Part shown: positions 27,294 through 37,025 of the stretch, one piece after another
Layout: each line of letters starts with the position of its first letter
Position numbering within the stretch: the stretch's first letter is position 1
NCBI RefSeq assembly: GCF_004297185.1
Contig: NZ_PGCL01000002.1
Location: forward strand, 248,001-312,000
Reading direction: 5' to 3'
Source: Methanofollis fontis
Lineage (GTDB): Archaea > Halobacteriota > Methanomicrobia > Methanomicrobiales > Methanofollaceae
DNA length: 64,000 nt
The notes under the pieces: model-generated
What the model saw: only the letters and a program-made list of their open reading frames with translations
Database searches by the model: none
What the model was told of the DNA's origin: nothing
Program-made: the position numbers and the translations under genes

Positions 27294-28076
27294 TCACCGC
27301 TGGCACATGAATGCCGGGTCGTCATAGAGGTCTGCAGGCCCTATGAGCATCCCTTTTGCCATGCTAAAGCCCAGACAGGCGATTTTTTTGCAGACCGGCG
27401 TCATGTCGCAGAGACTGACCGGCAGCAGCCCTTCGCCTGCCGCCACCCCGAGCGTCTCGACGGTCGGGGGGAATCCCTTGCCTGTCCTGAGGATCATCAC
27501 GGGATCCGGGCCAGAACCAGCCGATGCTGCCGGTGTGCCGTCGGAGCGGACGACGGCGGTGATCAACGCCCCCTCGTCCACCGCCTGGAGCAGGGCACAG
27601 GATTCGGCGGGGAGGGCAAAGGTTTCGCCAGTCTCCGTTCGGAGATGGAACCCTGCTGCTGTGACCGGATCGCGCCGGAGACCGGGCATGATGAAGTGAT
27701 CGGCACAGGTGCGGCAGAGGACCGGTGTCAGTGCATGGGGCGGGGCGCCTGCCGTCAGGAAGACGAGCACCTCTTCGTCGTCCCGCTCCTCGATGAGGAG
27801 GTCCACCTGTTCATACCCCGCGCCGGCGTTCAGTCCGATCTCATCTGCCGTTTTCCGGCAGGCGGCGGTGATCTCGTCACCGAGCGATCCGGTCTTATCG
27901 TCCGACGTCACGATGCATATGATCCGCCCGCCGGCGCGTGTCGTGAACGAATCGATGATCCGTTTCCCGTGCTCTGCCCTGAGCATCTTTGCCGCCGTCT
28001 CCGCAAGCAGTGGGTGTGCCCGCAAACCGTCCGGGTAGCCCCCCGCACGGATCGATATGACCGAGAGACGGATCAT
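27294..28076 (-). CDS. Degenerate FBP aldolase/phosphatase-like protein
   Basis: A 260-residue protein coupled to fbp by ATGA overlap (28073-28076). The first strand (MIRLSVISIRAGG) and the later DPVMILRTGKGFPPT and the Asp-Pro-Ala-Phe end follow the bifunctional archaeal FBP aldolase/phosphatase (class V), which is around 360 residues. The aspartate of IKAD is replaced by Gly, and the GDD pair is replaced by GGR. Metal binding, and so catalysis, is doubtful. About 100 residues are missing in the middle. It may be a regulatory subunit for the two neighbouring enzymes. The family link is from memory of the fold motifs. Confidence 0.6.
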   Translation of the reverse strand: MIRLSVISIRAGGYPDGLRAHPLLAETAAKMLRAEHGKRIIDSFTTRAGGRIICIVTSDDKTGSLGDEITAACRKTADEIGLNAGAGYEQVDLLIEERDDEEVLVFLTAGAPPHALTPVLCRTCADHFIMPGLRRDPVTAAGFHLRTETGETFALPAESCALLQAVDEGALITAVVRSDGTPAASAGSGPDPVMILRTGKGFPPTVETLGVAAGEGLLPVSLCDMTPVCKKIACLGFSMAKGMLIGPADLYDDPAFMCQR

Positions 28077-28978
28077 GCCTCTCTGCGTGCGAAGCACTCC
28101 CTGACCCGTCCGATCATGTTCATGGAACCGACATAGATCGGGGTGCGCTGGTGGGCGGTCCCGGGTTCCACGTCGAGCAGGTTCTGCCGACCGTTGGTGA
28201 TGGCGCCGCCCGCCTGTTCGGCGATGAAGCCGATCGGATTTGCCTCGTACATCAGGCGGAGTTTGCCGTCCGGTTTGCCCTTCAGGGCCGGATAACAGTA
28301 GATGCCGCCATATTTGAGGATCTGGTGGAAGTCGGCGACATACGACCCTGTGTACCGGAGTTTTGCCCCCTCTTTCTCGATTTCGGTGATGAACTCCGCG
28401 TGCTCGTCGGTCCAGTCCGGTCTGGCGCCGCCGGTGCCGTAGAGGTTCCCCTCCGGCATCCGCACCTCCGCCTCGAGGAGGCGGTAGACGCCGGTATGGT
28501 CCAGCGCGAAGATGTAGACGCCCTTCCCGACGGTGATGGTGAGGGTGGTCATGGGGCCGTAGAGCATATAGAGTGCCGCCACCTGGTGCCGACCGGGCTG
28601 GAGCACCTTTCCGCCGTCATAGATCCCCACGATCGTCCCGACCGCAAGGTTCGTCTGGATCAGGGACGATCCGTCCATCGGGTCCATCACGACGGCGTAG
28701 TCATATTTTGCATCTGAAAACGTCCGGATCTCGTCCTGCTCCTCGGACGAGAGTTCGCGCACCAGTCCGGACTCCTCCAGTACCATCGTGATCCGTTCAT
28801 CGGCCCAGGTGTCCATTGCCGCCTGCTGCTCGCCGTAGACGTTCTCGGTGCTGGCATAGGACTGGTGGGTGATGAACGCCTCCCTGATCGGGACTGCCTG
28901 CAGGGCGATCAGTTCGATGAGGGTGGTGAGTCCCTCGTCGCATCCGGCAGACTCCAGATAGTCATGCAGCGTTGTCAT
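28073..28978 (-). CDS. fbp: Fructose-1,6-bisphosphatase, class I
   Basis: Hydrolyses fructose 1,6-bisphosphate in gluconeogenesis. The 301-residue protein has the metal site VVMDPMDGSSLIQTNLAVGT and the substrate-binding KLRLMYEANPIGFIAEQAGG, both close to classic FBPase. The start ATG 28978 has GGAGAAG upstream. It lies between aldolase and the degenerate aldolase/phosphatase-like gene, forming a gluconeogenic operon. Confidence 0.95.
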   Translation of the reverse strand: MTTLHDYLESAGCDEGLTTLIELIALQAVPIREAFITHQSYASTENVYGEQQAAMDTWADERITMVLEESGLVRELSSEEQDEIRTFSDAKYDYAVVMDPMDGSSLIQTNLAVGTIVGIYDGGKVLQPGRHQVAALYMLYGPMTTLTITVGKGVYIFALDHTGVYRLLEAEVRMPEGNLYGTGGARPDWTDEHAEFITEIEKEGAKLRYTGSYVADFHQILKYGGIYCYPALKGKPDGKLRLMYEANPIGFIAEQAGGAITNGRQNLLDVEPGTAHQRTPIYVGSMNMIGRVRECFARREA

Positions 28979-29046
28979 GGTCTTCTCCACGCTTTCTGTA
29001 TCGGGCCTCTTCTCTTAAATGATCCGGTTCCGGACAGAAAAAAGAA

Positions 29047-29967
29047 TTAATTTTTCCCCTTCAGGATGGCAAGCGCCTCTTCAAGGGGTGCGTTGTCGAT
29101 GGTGACGGCCGATATGGCGTTGCACATCCTGACCGCCTCCTCCAGGGACTTCTGGTGGATGTTCCGGCCGGTGGCATTGCCTGCACATCCGCCCGTGTGG
29201 ATCTGTTCATGGAGTTCTTTCAGGAACTTTGCCTCGTCGATGCTCGACCCGCCGGCGCAGACCACATGGGTCCGCCCTGCGGCCATTGTCGCCTCCTTGA
29301 GCAGTTCCGCGGAGGTGGCACCCTCTCTCTTGGGAGCGTTCACCTTCACGAAGTCCGATCCCAGGCAGGCGGCGACGCCCGTCGCCCCGGCGATGAGGTG
29401 CGGGTCCTTCTCGTCCTTGACGGCCGAACCCCGCGGATAGATCCAGAGCACGGTGAGCAGGCCGTTCTGGTGCGCCTCGAAGACGACCTCTGCCGCCTCC
29501 CTGAGCATTGCATCCTCGAACTCGGATCCGAGATAGATCGTGTAGCCCACGGCGGCGATCTTCAGGCCGCTCTGGTTGCGGAGGCGGACCACCTGCTCGA
29601 CGTTTGTGATCCTCGGGCTGAGCGGGTCTTTCTGGGCGGTCTTGACCAGGTTGGTCTTGGAGTTGAGTTTGACCAGGTACGGGATATCAGGATAGTCCTG
29701 GCCATAGCGGGCGACCAGCCCGATCTGGGTCGCAAAAACACCGATGCGCCCCTCGTTTGCGATCCTGAACAGGTGTTCGGGGTCGGCGTCGTCCTCGTGG
29801 ATCCCCTCGCCGTAAAAGTCGTCGTTCAGGTGTTCGACCTTCTGATCCCCTGCAAAGAGCATCAGCCGTCCGCTTCCCTGGGTGATCAGGGTAAAATTCT
29901 CAATATAGGTATCCCTTGCCTCGCCGGGGACGTCAGCGGGGACGGATACGGTAAACTCCGCAGTCAT
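29047..29967 (-). CDS. Archaeal class I fructose-bisphosphate aldolase
   Basis: Schiff-base aldolase of the DhnA/FbaB family, 306 residues. It condenses dihydroxyacetone phosphate and glyceraldehyde 3-phosphate. Visible marks are LFAGDQKVEHLND, LWIYPRGSAVKDEKD, the lysine segment SDFVKVNAPK and the phosphate loop VVCAGGSS with GNATGRNIHQK. It is the first gene of a cluster with fbp, so carbon flow runs towards fructose 6-phosphate. Confidence 0.9.
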   Translation of the reverse strand: MTAEFTVSVPADVPGEARDTYIENFTLITQGSGRLMLFAGDQKVEHLNDDFYGEGIHEDDADPEHLFRIANEGRIGVFATQIGLVARYGQDYPDIPYLVKLNSKTNLVKTAQKDPLSPRITNVEQVVRLRNQSGLKIAAVGYTIYLGSEFEDAMLREAAEVVFEAHQNGLLTVLWIYPRGSAVKDEKDPHLIAGATGVAACLGSDFVKVNAPKREGATSAELLKEATMAAGRTHVVCAGGSSIDEAKFLKELHEQIHTGGCAGNATGRNIHQKSLEEAVRMCNAISAVTIDNAPLEEALAILKGKN

Positions 29968-30055
29968 ACAGACTCAATCATTGCACCCACTACTTATGTC
30001 TTACTGGGCGGGATCCCTGACTGGTGCCGGAAAAAGAAAGCAGATATTGAAATTA

Positions 30056-30832
30056 TTACAGGTTTTCAAGGATTTCCTGGCAGGTATTGATGGTCATCTG
30101 TGATCGCGCCAGCATCCGGGAGGCGAGCATGGGCGCAACCTTGGGGTCCAGGCTGATGGCGCGGTTGTAGCATTCCATCGCCTCCATATAGGGGTCGATG
30201 TCCAGGATGCCGACTGTGACTCCTTCTTTGCCGAGGTCTGAATACATCGTCTTCATCTCCTGCTCCATCAGGATGGAGATCGAGAGGAGGGCATCTCCCT
30301 TCTGGATCCAGGCGTCGGTGTCGCCCGGTGAGATGGTCACGATCTGATCATAATACTCAACGGCCTCCTCATATCGTCCAAGCCCGATGCTGGCGGCACC
30401 AGCCCGCTCGAGGGCGCCCAGGTCGGAGGGATCGATGGCGATCGCATCGAGGGCGCAGGCATAGGAGGTGTTCATGTCGCCCAGGCGGTAGGCGGCAATC
30501 GCTTTTCCGGCCAGGGCGGTGGCATCGGACGTGTTCTCGATGATGAGCAGGTCGTAGCAGGCCGATGCCTCCTCATAATTGCCAAGGGCCGTGAGCGCCG
30601 ATCCCTTCTGCCTGAGCAGTTCGGTGTCCGCCGGAGCGAGGGGAGTGACCGTATCCACCCATATCACAGCGGCGTCATGGAGACCGACGGCGTTCAGTGT
30701 CCCGGCGACGGCGGTGCCACTGTCCGAAACCGTCGAATTGATGAATTCCGGGTCTTCCGAGGATCTTTCCTGAACATAGAACGCCCCGGCGGCGACCACG
30801 ATCATGAGCAGGAGGACCCACTTCAGTTTCAT
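30056..30832 (-). CDS. Membrane-anchored TPR protein
   Basis: About 258 residues. One membrane helix (KWVLLLMIVVAAGAFYV) is followed by four or five tetratricopeptide repeats, for instance LTALGNYEEASACYD and IGLGRYEEAVEYYDQ. TPR proteins serve as scaffolds for protein complexes; the partner is unknown. ATG 30832 is taken as start because the signal helix follows; the frame extends seven residues upstream. Confidence 0.75.
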   Translation of the reverse strand: MKLKWVLLLMIVVAAGAFYVQERSSEDPEFINSTVSDSGTAVAGTLNAVGLHDAAVIWVDTVTPLAPADTELLRQKGSALTALGNYEEASACYDLLIIENTSDATALAGKAIAAYRLGDMNTSYACALDAIAIDPSDLGALERAGAASIGLGRYEEAVEYYDQIVTISPGDTDAWIQKGDALLSISILMEQEMKTMYSDLGKEGVTVGILDIDPYMEAMECYNRAISLDPKVAPMLASRMLARSQMTINTCQEILENL

Positions 30833-30960
30833 GAATTGCTGTAGGACTCTCAATAATAAAGGTATTGTTATTCTACAATCTACTGATTATCACTTTGAAT
30901 AAAAATGGGCTTTAAATTCAGATTTCATCAGGATTCCTGCTCAAAAAGAAAGAGTGGGGT

Positions 30961-33399
30961 TCAGCTCCCCTGAAGGGACGTGGCGATGTCGGCATACATG
31001 GGCTTTTTCTTCGCCTCAAACGCCTCTTCAAGAGCCACTGAGAGTTTCCGGATCGCTTCGATGTCCTTGGTGCGGGCATAGGTCGCCTCCCTGAGGTCTC
31101 CGGCGAGTTCGGCAACTTTTTCATCCTTTTTCCCGGCGAGTTCGGCCCGTTTGATCAGTGCGGCGGCCTGTTCAAGCGTCCTCCGGTCGTCATGGGAGAA
31201 GAGGATCTCCCATGAGAGACGCTCGAACTCCTCCAGACCCTCGTCAGAGAGGGAGGCCTTCACCCGCGAGAAGGCGGTGTCGAAGTGGGCGGGTGTCACC
31301 CGCACATTGCCGATGGCGTCTGTCCGCTCCTCGGCCGATTTCGTCCTCATCGTGGCGATGAACTCGCGCATGGCGGCAAGTTTCGCCTCCCTGACCAGGG
31401 CCTCGATGTCCGCCCCGACAAAGCCGTCGGTCCGGTCCACCAGGTCATCGATCTTCACGTCGGCGGCCAGCAGGTCCCCGGTGCCCTCCAGGTAGACCTC
31501 AAAGATCTTCCTGCGGCTCTCACGGTCGGGGGGCGGGACATAGATGATCCGGTCCAGCCGACCGGGCCTGAGCAGGGCGTCGTCGAGCATGTCCGGACGG
31601 TTCGTCGCACCGAGCACCATCACGTTCTTCAACTCCTCCAGGCCGTCGAGCTCGGTGAGGAGCTGCGAGACCACCGATTCGGTGACATGCGTGGTGTCGG
31701 AGAAGGAGCCGCGTTTTGGCACCAGGGCATCGATCTCATCGAAGAAGATGATCGAGGGGGAGGCCTGGCGGGCCTTGCGGAAGATCTCCCGCACGCCCTT
31801 CTCCGATTCGCCGACCCACTTCGAGAGGAGTTCAGGGCCCTTCACCGAGATGAAGTTGCACTCGCTCTCATTTGCCGTCGCCTTGGCGAGCAGGGTCTTG
31901 CCGGTGCCCGGCGGACCGAAGAGGAGGATGCCCTTCGGGGGTTTGGTCTGCATGCGGGTAAAGACCTCTGGGTACTTCAGAGGCCATTCCACCGCCTCGG
32001 TCAGTTCATTCTTCACCTCCTCGAGTCCGCCGACATCACTCCAGTGGACGTTGGGCACCTCGACGAGCACCTCGCGCATCGCCGAGGGTTCGACGTGCTT
32101 GAGGGCCTCGTCGAAGTCATCGCCGGTGACCCGGAGCTGCTCGATCAGTTCGGCCGGGATCTCCTCCTCGATCTTGATCTTCGGGATCACCTGACGCAGG
32201 GCATGCATCGCTGCCTCCTTGACCAGGAGGGCGATGTCTGCACCTACAAAGCCGTGGGTGATGTCGGCCAGGCGCTGGAGGTCGACGTTCTCGGCCAGCG
32301 GGACGCCGCGGCTGTGCACCTGGAAGATCTCGTGGCGGCCCTTCCGGTCAGGGATGCCGATCTCGATCTCGCGGTCGAAGCGCCCGCCCCGGCGCAGGGC
32401 CGGGTCGATGGCATCGGGGATGTTCGTCGCCGCAATCACCACCACCTGGCCGCGGGACTTCAGCCCGTCCATCAGGGCCAGGAGCTGGGCGACGACCCGA
32501 CGCTCCACCTCACCCTTCGTCTCCTCGCGTTTGGGTGCGATCGAATCGATTTCGTCGATGAAGATGATCGTCGGGGCGTTCTCCTGCGCCTCCTCAAAGA
32601 CCTCACGCAGCCGCCCCTCCGACTCGCCGTAGTACTTGCTCATGATCTCGGGGCCCGAGAGCGTGATGAAGTGGGCGTCCACCTCGTTTGCCACCGCCTT
32701 GGCGATGAGGGTCTTGCCGGTGCCCGGCGGACCGTAGAGGAGCACGCCCTTCGGAGGTTCGATGCCGAGGCGCTCGAAGATCTCAGGGTGGCGGAGCGGG
32801 AGTTCGATCATCTCCCTGACCGTGTCGAGTTCGCGGCCCAGGCCGCCGATGTCCTCGTAGTGGACGCCGGAGATCTCCTTGCGCTCTCCCTTCTCAGGTT
32901 TGTAGGGCGTTTCCTTCAGCTCCACCTGCGTCTGGTCGCCGATGATGGCGATCCCCCGCGGGGTGACCTTCGCGACGACAAAGGTGAGCGGGTTGCCCAG
33001 GACGTTGATCCTGAACGCCTGCCCCTCGACGACAGGGCGACCGTTCATCAGCCGCTTCAGGTATTGCTCGCCGCCCACCAGCCGTATAGGCTGTGTCGGC
33101 TGGAAGACGACCTTCTGGCCGTATCCGGCCTCGACCTTCCGGATCCTGACGGTGTCGTCGATCCCGACATGGGCGTTGCCGCGGATGTTGCCGTCGATCC
33201 TGATGACGCCCCGCCCGATGTCCTCGGGGAATCCGGGCCAGACGATCGCCGCCGCCTTCTGCTTGCCCTGGATCTCGATCACGTCGCCGGAGACAAGACC
33301 GAGGGCCTTCATCACGTCGATGCCGATACGGGCGATGCCCCGTCCGGCGTCCTCGTGATAGGCCTCTTTTACTGTGAGTTCAATCTGATCATTCTGCAT
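30961..33399 (-). CDS. CDC48/VCP-type AAA+ ATPase
   Basis: A hexameric unfoldase of 812 residues. It has the double-psi barrel N-domain (1-180, IRVTRRAMAL-like core seen as [17 protein letters not shown]), then two AAA modules with Walker [10 protein letters not shown], Walker B FIDEIDS in the first and FFDEIDA in the second, and arginine fingers. The end [15 protein letters not shown] lacks the HbYX proteasome tail. A likely TATA box (TTTATATAATCG on the minus strand) lies at about 33444. It unfolds ubiquitin-like-tagged or damaged proteins for degradation. Confidence 0.97.
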   Translation of the reverse strand: MQNDQIELTVKEAYHEDAGRGIARIGIDVMKALGLVSGDVIEIQGKQKAAAIVWPGFPEDIGRGVIRIDGNIRGNAHVGIDDTVRIRKVEAGYGQKVVFQPTQPIRLVGGEQYLKRLMNGRPVVEGQAFRINVLGNPLTFVVAKVTPRGIAIIGDQTQVELKETPYKPEKGERKEISGVHYEDIGGLGRELDTVREMIELPLRHPEIFERLGIEPPKGVLLYGPPGTGKTLIAKAVANEVDAHFITLSGPEIMSKYYGESEGRLREVFEEAQENAPTIIFIDEIDSIAPKREETKGEVERRVVAQLLALMDGLKSRGQVVVIAATNIPDAIDPALRRGGRFDREIEIGIPDRKGRHEIFQVHSRGVPLAENVDLQRLADITHGFVGADIALLVKEAAMHALRQVIPKIKIEEEIPAELIEQLRVTGDDFDEALKHVEPSAMREVLVEVPNVHWSDVGGLEEVKNELTEAVEWPLKYPEVFTRMQTKPPKGILLFGPPGTGKTLLAKATANESECNFISVKGPELLSKWVGESEKGVREIFRKARQASPSIIFFDEIDALVPKRGSFSDTTHVTESVVSQLLTELDGLEELKNVMVLGATNRPDMLDDALLRPGRLDRIIYVPPPDRESRRKIFEVYLEGTGDLLAADVKIDDLVDRTDGFVGADIEALVREAKLAAMREFIATMRTKSAEERTDAIGNVRVTPAHFDTAFSRVKASLSDEGLEEFERLSWEILFSHDDRRTLEQAAALIKRAELAGKKDEKVAELAGDLREATYARTKDIEAIRKLSVALEEAFEAKKKPMYADIATSLQGS

Positions 33400-33461
33400 T
33401 GGGATACCCTCCCGGGTGTGATTTACCCAAAGTTAGTGGCGATTATATAAAAAAGTTTCTG

Positions 33462-34064
33462 CTATCCCTCTGCCCGGGTGCAGGTGATGATCTCTCTCTC
33501 GGTCACAATATGGTCCATTTTTCGGTCAAAGGGTTCGCAGGGGACGGAAACCATCTCCTGACAGGAAAAGGCGAGACCGATCACCGGTACGCCTCCTGCC
33601 CCGGCGAGGAACCGGTCGTAGTATCCGGCGCCATATCCGAGGCGGTTGCCCGAATGGTCGAAGCCGACCAGGGGGACGATGATGCAGTCGATTGCCTCTC
33701 TGCGGGCGGGGATCTCGCTGCCGATCGGTTCGGGCACATGGAAGGTGCTTTCGACGAGGGCCGAGCGGTCCCTGAGATAGGAGAGACGGAGACTCCTGGT
33801 CTCCTGCTCGATGATCGGTACGACGACATCGGTGCCGTCGGCAAGAAGGGCGTCGATGAGGGCGTCCGTCTCGACCTCCGGGGGCTTTGATACATAGAGC
33901 ATGACGGTGCGGGCATCCCTGAGGAGAGGGAGGAGGAGGCGGTGAATTGCTCTGCTCATTTCCCTGATCTCTTCTGTGGAGAGGGTGAAACGGCGTCGTT
34001 TCGCCTCTTCCCGGAGTTCCTGTTTTCTGGTTGCCCCTGAGGGGGGCGGCGTATTCATCACCAT
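33462..34064 (-). CDS. 5-formyltetrahydrofolate cyclo-ligase-like protein
   Basis: About 200 residues of the ATP-dependent ligase family that closes 5-formyl-tetrahydrofolate to methenyl-THF. ATRKQELREEAKRRR at the start carries the ATP-binding lysine. The GLGYGAGYYDRFLA-type signature appears as LGYGAGYYDRFLA near residue 140. In methanogens using tetrahydromethanopterin, the substrate may be a related pterin. The start is ATG 34064 after GAAGGGA; ATG 34058 is in frame. Confidence 0.85.
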   Translation of the reverse strand: MVMNTPPPSGATRKQELREEAKRRRFTLSTEEIREMSRAIHRLLLPLLRDARTVMLYVSKPPEVETDALIDALLADGTDVVVPIIEQETRSLRLSYLRDRSALVESTFHVPEPIGSEIPARREAIDCIIVPLVGFDHSGNRLGYGAGYYDRFLAGAGGVPVIGLAFSCQEMVSVPCEPFDRKMDHIVTEREIITCTRAEG

Positions 34065-34099
34065 CAGTTCCCTTCTCTCTGGTATATGGTATCTGCCAT

Positions 34100-34492
34100 T
34101 CAGAAGGAGTCCTGGAACGCCCTGAGGGCCGGTGCCAGGATGCGGGTCTTGCCCATGACCCCGGCGATCAGGATGGTGTCCAGGATCTCGTCTCTGGTCG
34201 CCCCCTCTTTCAGGGCGGCGCCTACATGGACCTTCACGCATTTGTCGGCGCCGGCGCCCGCTGCAGCGGCGATCGCCACCAGTTCGGCGGTCTTTGCATC
34301 GAGGTGCGGTGGCCGGGCAGTGTGATAATCCCCGAGGACCGAGAAAGCGAAGGATTCCGGGCGCTCACGCATCAGTTTGAAGATGAACGGGACGGTGCCG
34401 AGCCATTCTTCGGTCTCTGCAAGGATGTCGTCGCTCATCCCGTCTGCACGGGCGCGGAACTCATCGATGATCTTCCGGTCTTCCGGTTTCAT
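34100..34492 (-). CDS. Carboxymuconolactone decarboxylase/AhpD-like protein
   Basis: A 130-residue all-helical protein of the CMD family. The motif KTAELVAIAAAAGAGADKCVKVHVGAAL aligns with the AhpD active site, but only the second cysteine (DKCVKVH) of the usual CXXC remains. It may thus not work as a peroxidase adaptor. Starts at 34492 and 34516 are both possible. Confidence 0.75.
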   Translation of the reverse strand: MKPEDRKIIDEFRARADGMSDDILAETEEWLGTVPFIFKLMRERPESFAFSVLGDYHTARPPHLDAKTAELVAIAAAAGAGADKCVKVHVGAALKEGATRDEILDTILIAGVMGKTRILAPALRAFQDSF

Positions 34493-34584
34493 GCAGGAAG
34501 ATCCGGGCTGGATCATTATTATTCTGCCTCTATAGTCCGACGAGCGGGCGGGGCAGATAGATTGGAGGGTGTCGGCATCTTCCT

Positions 34585-34607
34585 CCGGGAGGGGAGACCC
34601 CTCCCGG
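34585..34607. repeat. Palindrome, first copy near thiC
   Basis: Perfect 10-base arms CCGGGAGGGG and CCCCTCCCGG around AGA. The same palindrome occurs in inverted orientation at 36330-36350. It follows the CMD gene start region and precedes the end of thiC. It may serve as a terminator hairpin for thiC or be part of a dispersed repeat. Confidence 0.7.
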
Positions 34608-34854
34608 ACCCCCTTCACAGCGATAGGGGCGGGATTGATGGGATCGGTCTGAGGGGTCGGGAGGTATTGATGACCAATCTCAGGTTTATGCCGGGGATCG
34701 TGGTCATGGAGCCCTCCCGTCCGGTGCGGGCTGAGAATGTTCGATTCCCTGAGAGTGAGAGAAATCTGATTCGTCGGCGGTCTGGACTGGAATGATATGG
34801 TTTCGCTTTCCTATGCCGGTGCCTCCAGCACAGGTGTGATGCAAAAAAGGGGAG

Positions 34855-36135
34855 TCAGAAGTGGAAGTTTTTGTTGACGATCTTGAGTGCGCAGTAGTCG
34901 CCGCACATCGTGCAGCCGTCGGTGTCTGCCGGCATCCGCTCGTCTCTGATCTTCTTTGCACGCTCCGGGTTCATTGCCACCGCAAACTGGCGGCCCCAGT
35001 CGAGGTCGCGGCGGGCATGGCCCATCTCGAGGTCGGCATCGCGCTTCTTGAGTTTGATCATGTCGCCGGCATGGGCGGCGATGCGCGAGCTCATCACGCC
35101 CTCATAGACCTCCTCAGGGGTGGGCAGGGCGAGGTGCTCGGCCGGGGTGACATAGCAGATGAAGTCGGCGCCGTAGGCCGAGGAGAGCGATGCACCGATG
35201 GCGGCCACGCGGTCATCGTATCCAGGGGCGATATCGGTCACCAGGGGTCCGAGCATGTAGAAGGGCTTGCGGTTCGTCACGCGCTTCTGGACGATCACGT
35301 TCGCCTCGATCTCGTCGATCGGGATGTGTCCCGGCCCCTCGATGATCGTCTGCACGCCAAAGTCATTGGCCCTGTCGGCGAGTTCGGCGTTGATGATCAG
35401 TTCCTGGAGCTGCGCCCGGTCGGTGGCGTCATGCACGGCACCGGCCCGCATGCCGTTTCCGAAAGAGAGCGTCACCTCATGCTCCTTGAGGATCTCCAGG
35501 AGATAATCGAACTCGGCGTAGAGCGGGTTCTCCTGCTCGTTGTGGATCATCCATGCGGTCATGAACGCCCCGCCGCGGGAGACCAGTCCGCCGTGGCGCC
35601 CCTGGTTTTTCAGGCGCTTCATCGTCTCCACGTTGATGCCCGTATGGATGGCCATGAAGTTCGTGCCTGCCTTCGCCTGTTCGGCCGTGATCCTGAAGAG
35701 GTCGTCGGGGTCCATGAAGACGACGCCGCCCTTGTCCCGCGCCGCCTCGATGAAGGCCTGATACAGGGGCACCGATCCCACCGAGAGGCTGGTGTTGGCG
35801 ACGACCCGCCGCCTGATCTCCATGAAGTCCCCGCCGGTGGAGAGCTCCATCAGGGTGTCGGCGCCGGCCAGTTCGGCCTGTTTTGCCTTCTCGATCTCCA
35901 TGTCGATATCGACGATGTCGGTTGAGGTGCCGATGGAGGCGTTCACCTTCGTCCGCAGCCCTTCGCCGATGCCGCAGATCTTCACATCACGGTAGGGAGA
36001 GACCGGGATGGTGATATGGCCGCCGGCAACGCCGCGCCTGATGAACTCCTCGGTCACGCCTTCCTGCTCTGCGACGATACGCATCTCCTCGGTGATGACG
36101 CCCCGTCTGGCATCCTCGATGATACTCATGCCCAT
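34855..36135 (-). CDS. thiC: Phosphomethylpyrimidine synthase ThiC
   Basis: Radical SAM enzyme that rearranges aminoimidazole ribotide into HMP phosphate for thiamine. The 426-residue protein has the family core ([43 protein letters not shown]). The C-terminal cluster CTMCGDYC has the CX2CX4C spacing special to ThiC. Starts at 36135 and 36129 are both plausible. No riboswitch fold was found upstream. Confidence 0.96.
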   Translation of the reverse strand: MGMSIIEDARRGVITEEMRIVAEQEGVTEEFIRRGVAGGHITIPVSPYRDVKICGIGEGLRTKVNASIGTSTDIVDIDMEIEKAKQAELAGADTLMELSTGGDFMEIRRRVVANTSLSVGSVPLYQAFIEAARDKGGVVFMDPDDLFRITAEQAKAGTNFMAIHTGINVETMKRLKNQGRHGGLVSRGGAFMTAWMIHNEQENPLYAEFDYLLEILKEHEVTLSFGNGMRAGAVHDATDRAQLQELIINAELADRANDFGVQTIIEGPGHIPIDEIEANVIVQKRVTNRKPFYMLGPLVTDIAPGYDDRVAAIGASLSSAYGADFICYVTPAEHLALPTPEEVYEGVMSSRIAAHAGDMIKLKKRDADLEMGHARRDLDWGRQFAVAMNPERAKKIRDERMPADTDGCTMCGDYCALKIVNKNFHF

Positions 36136-36329
36136 GATGTGGGGAAAAAGAGCAGATAAAGGCTTGTATTTCCGTATCCGGGCACAAATTTTGTTGATCG
36201 CTCCTCAAGTAATTTTGTTTACCTTTGGGAAAGGAAATTTTGGTACTCCCGTTCTCTGTATGGGCGCTCACGGGATGAAGCGCCGGATCCGGGCATGCGG
36301 CATGATGTCGGGGTTTTTTCTGGCGGGGA

Positions 36330-36350
36330 CGGGAGGGGTCTCCCCTCCCG
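36330..36350. repeat. Palindrome, inverted second copy upstream of thiC
   Basis: Nine-base arms CGGGAGGGG and CCCCTCCCG around TCT. It is the reverse complement of the core at 34585-34607, about 1.7 kb away on the other side of thiC. It lies in the intergenic region of 36136-36395, which otherwise has no gene. Confidence 0.7.
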
Positions 36351-36395
36351 GATCGGTTCCATGCAATGTCGCACAGGCCCGAAATGATTCCAGGT

Positions 36396-36854
36396 TCACC
36401 CGCCCGCGGCAACGGCGACTGACTCGCTCCGGTTTCCCGGATCGCCGTGTCGGGGAACGAAGACTGCCAGTGCCGGATCGATCCGGCAGGCCCGCGCAAA
36501 ACAGTCATCGGCCTCATCAAACCGTTCCAGGTTCCAGAGGCTGATCCCCTTTGCGAACAGCACATCCGCGTCCCCTGGATCGAGGGCGAGGGCGGCATCA
36601 TAACACTCGAGTGCCCCCTCATACTGGTTGAACCAGTTGTTCAGCCACATCCCCTTGAAAAACCATGCCGAGGCGTTCTCAGGGTTCCGCTCGATTTCCG
36701 CATCCAGGCACTCGATCGCCTCGCAATACTGTGCATACCCCTGCTGGAGGGAGGTGTTCTGGTCATATCCAGGAGACCCGCCGGCGGATCCGAGGCATCC
36801 GGGGGCAGTGGCGATGATGATGAGCAGAAGAGCGGCGATGAGGCGTCGGTCCAT
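36396..36854 (-). CDS. TPR-containing lipoprotein
   Basis: A 152-residue secreted protein. The signal LLLIIIATAPGC ends in a lipobox-like cysteine at residue 20. Two to three tetratricopeptide repeats follow (WFNQYEGALECYDAALALDP, then LWNLERFDEADDCFARA). Such proteins bind partners at the outer membrane face. Function is unknown. Confidence 0.75.
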   Translation of the reverse strand: MDRRLIAALLLIIIATAPGCLGSAGGSPGYDQNTSLQQGYAQYCEAIECLDAEIERNPENASAWFFKGMWLNNWFNQYEGALECYDAALALDPGDADVLFAKGISLWNLERFDEADDCFARACRIDPALAVFVPRHGDPGNRSESVAVAAGG

Positions 36855-37025
36855 GGACTGATAGTCGTGGTGGCCAATAATAAATCGAACTGATGGTCCG
36901 GTGGGGGAGATCGCAGGGCGCCTTCATGCCGTTTGCCCGGTTCATCCTCCCCAACTGCCGCCTGTTTACACCATTCGATACCTTCTATAGACGTGCTCAC
37001 CCATACATCTGAGACGGTGGTTTTT

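Noticed and set aside
31285-33450. A 721-codon plus-strand frame
   Set aside because: Antisense to the Cdc48-type ATPase gene, with Asp/Leu/Arg-rich shadow composition.
36136-36395. TPP riboswitch upstream of thiC
   Set aside because: I looked for the conserved CUGAGA and ACCUGA-type elements on the minus strand and did not see them in order.
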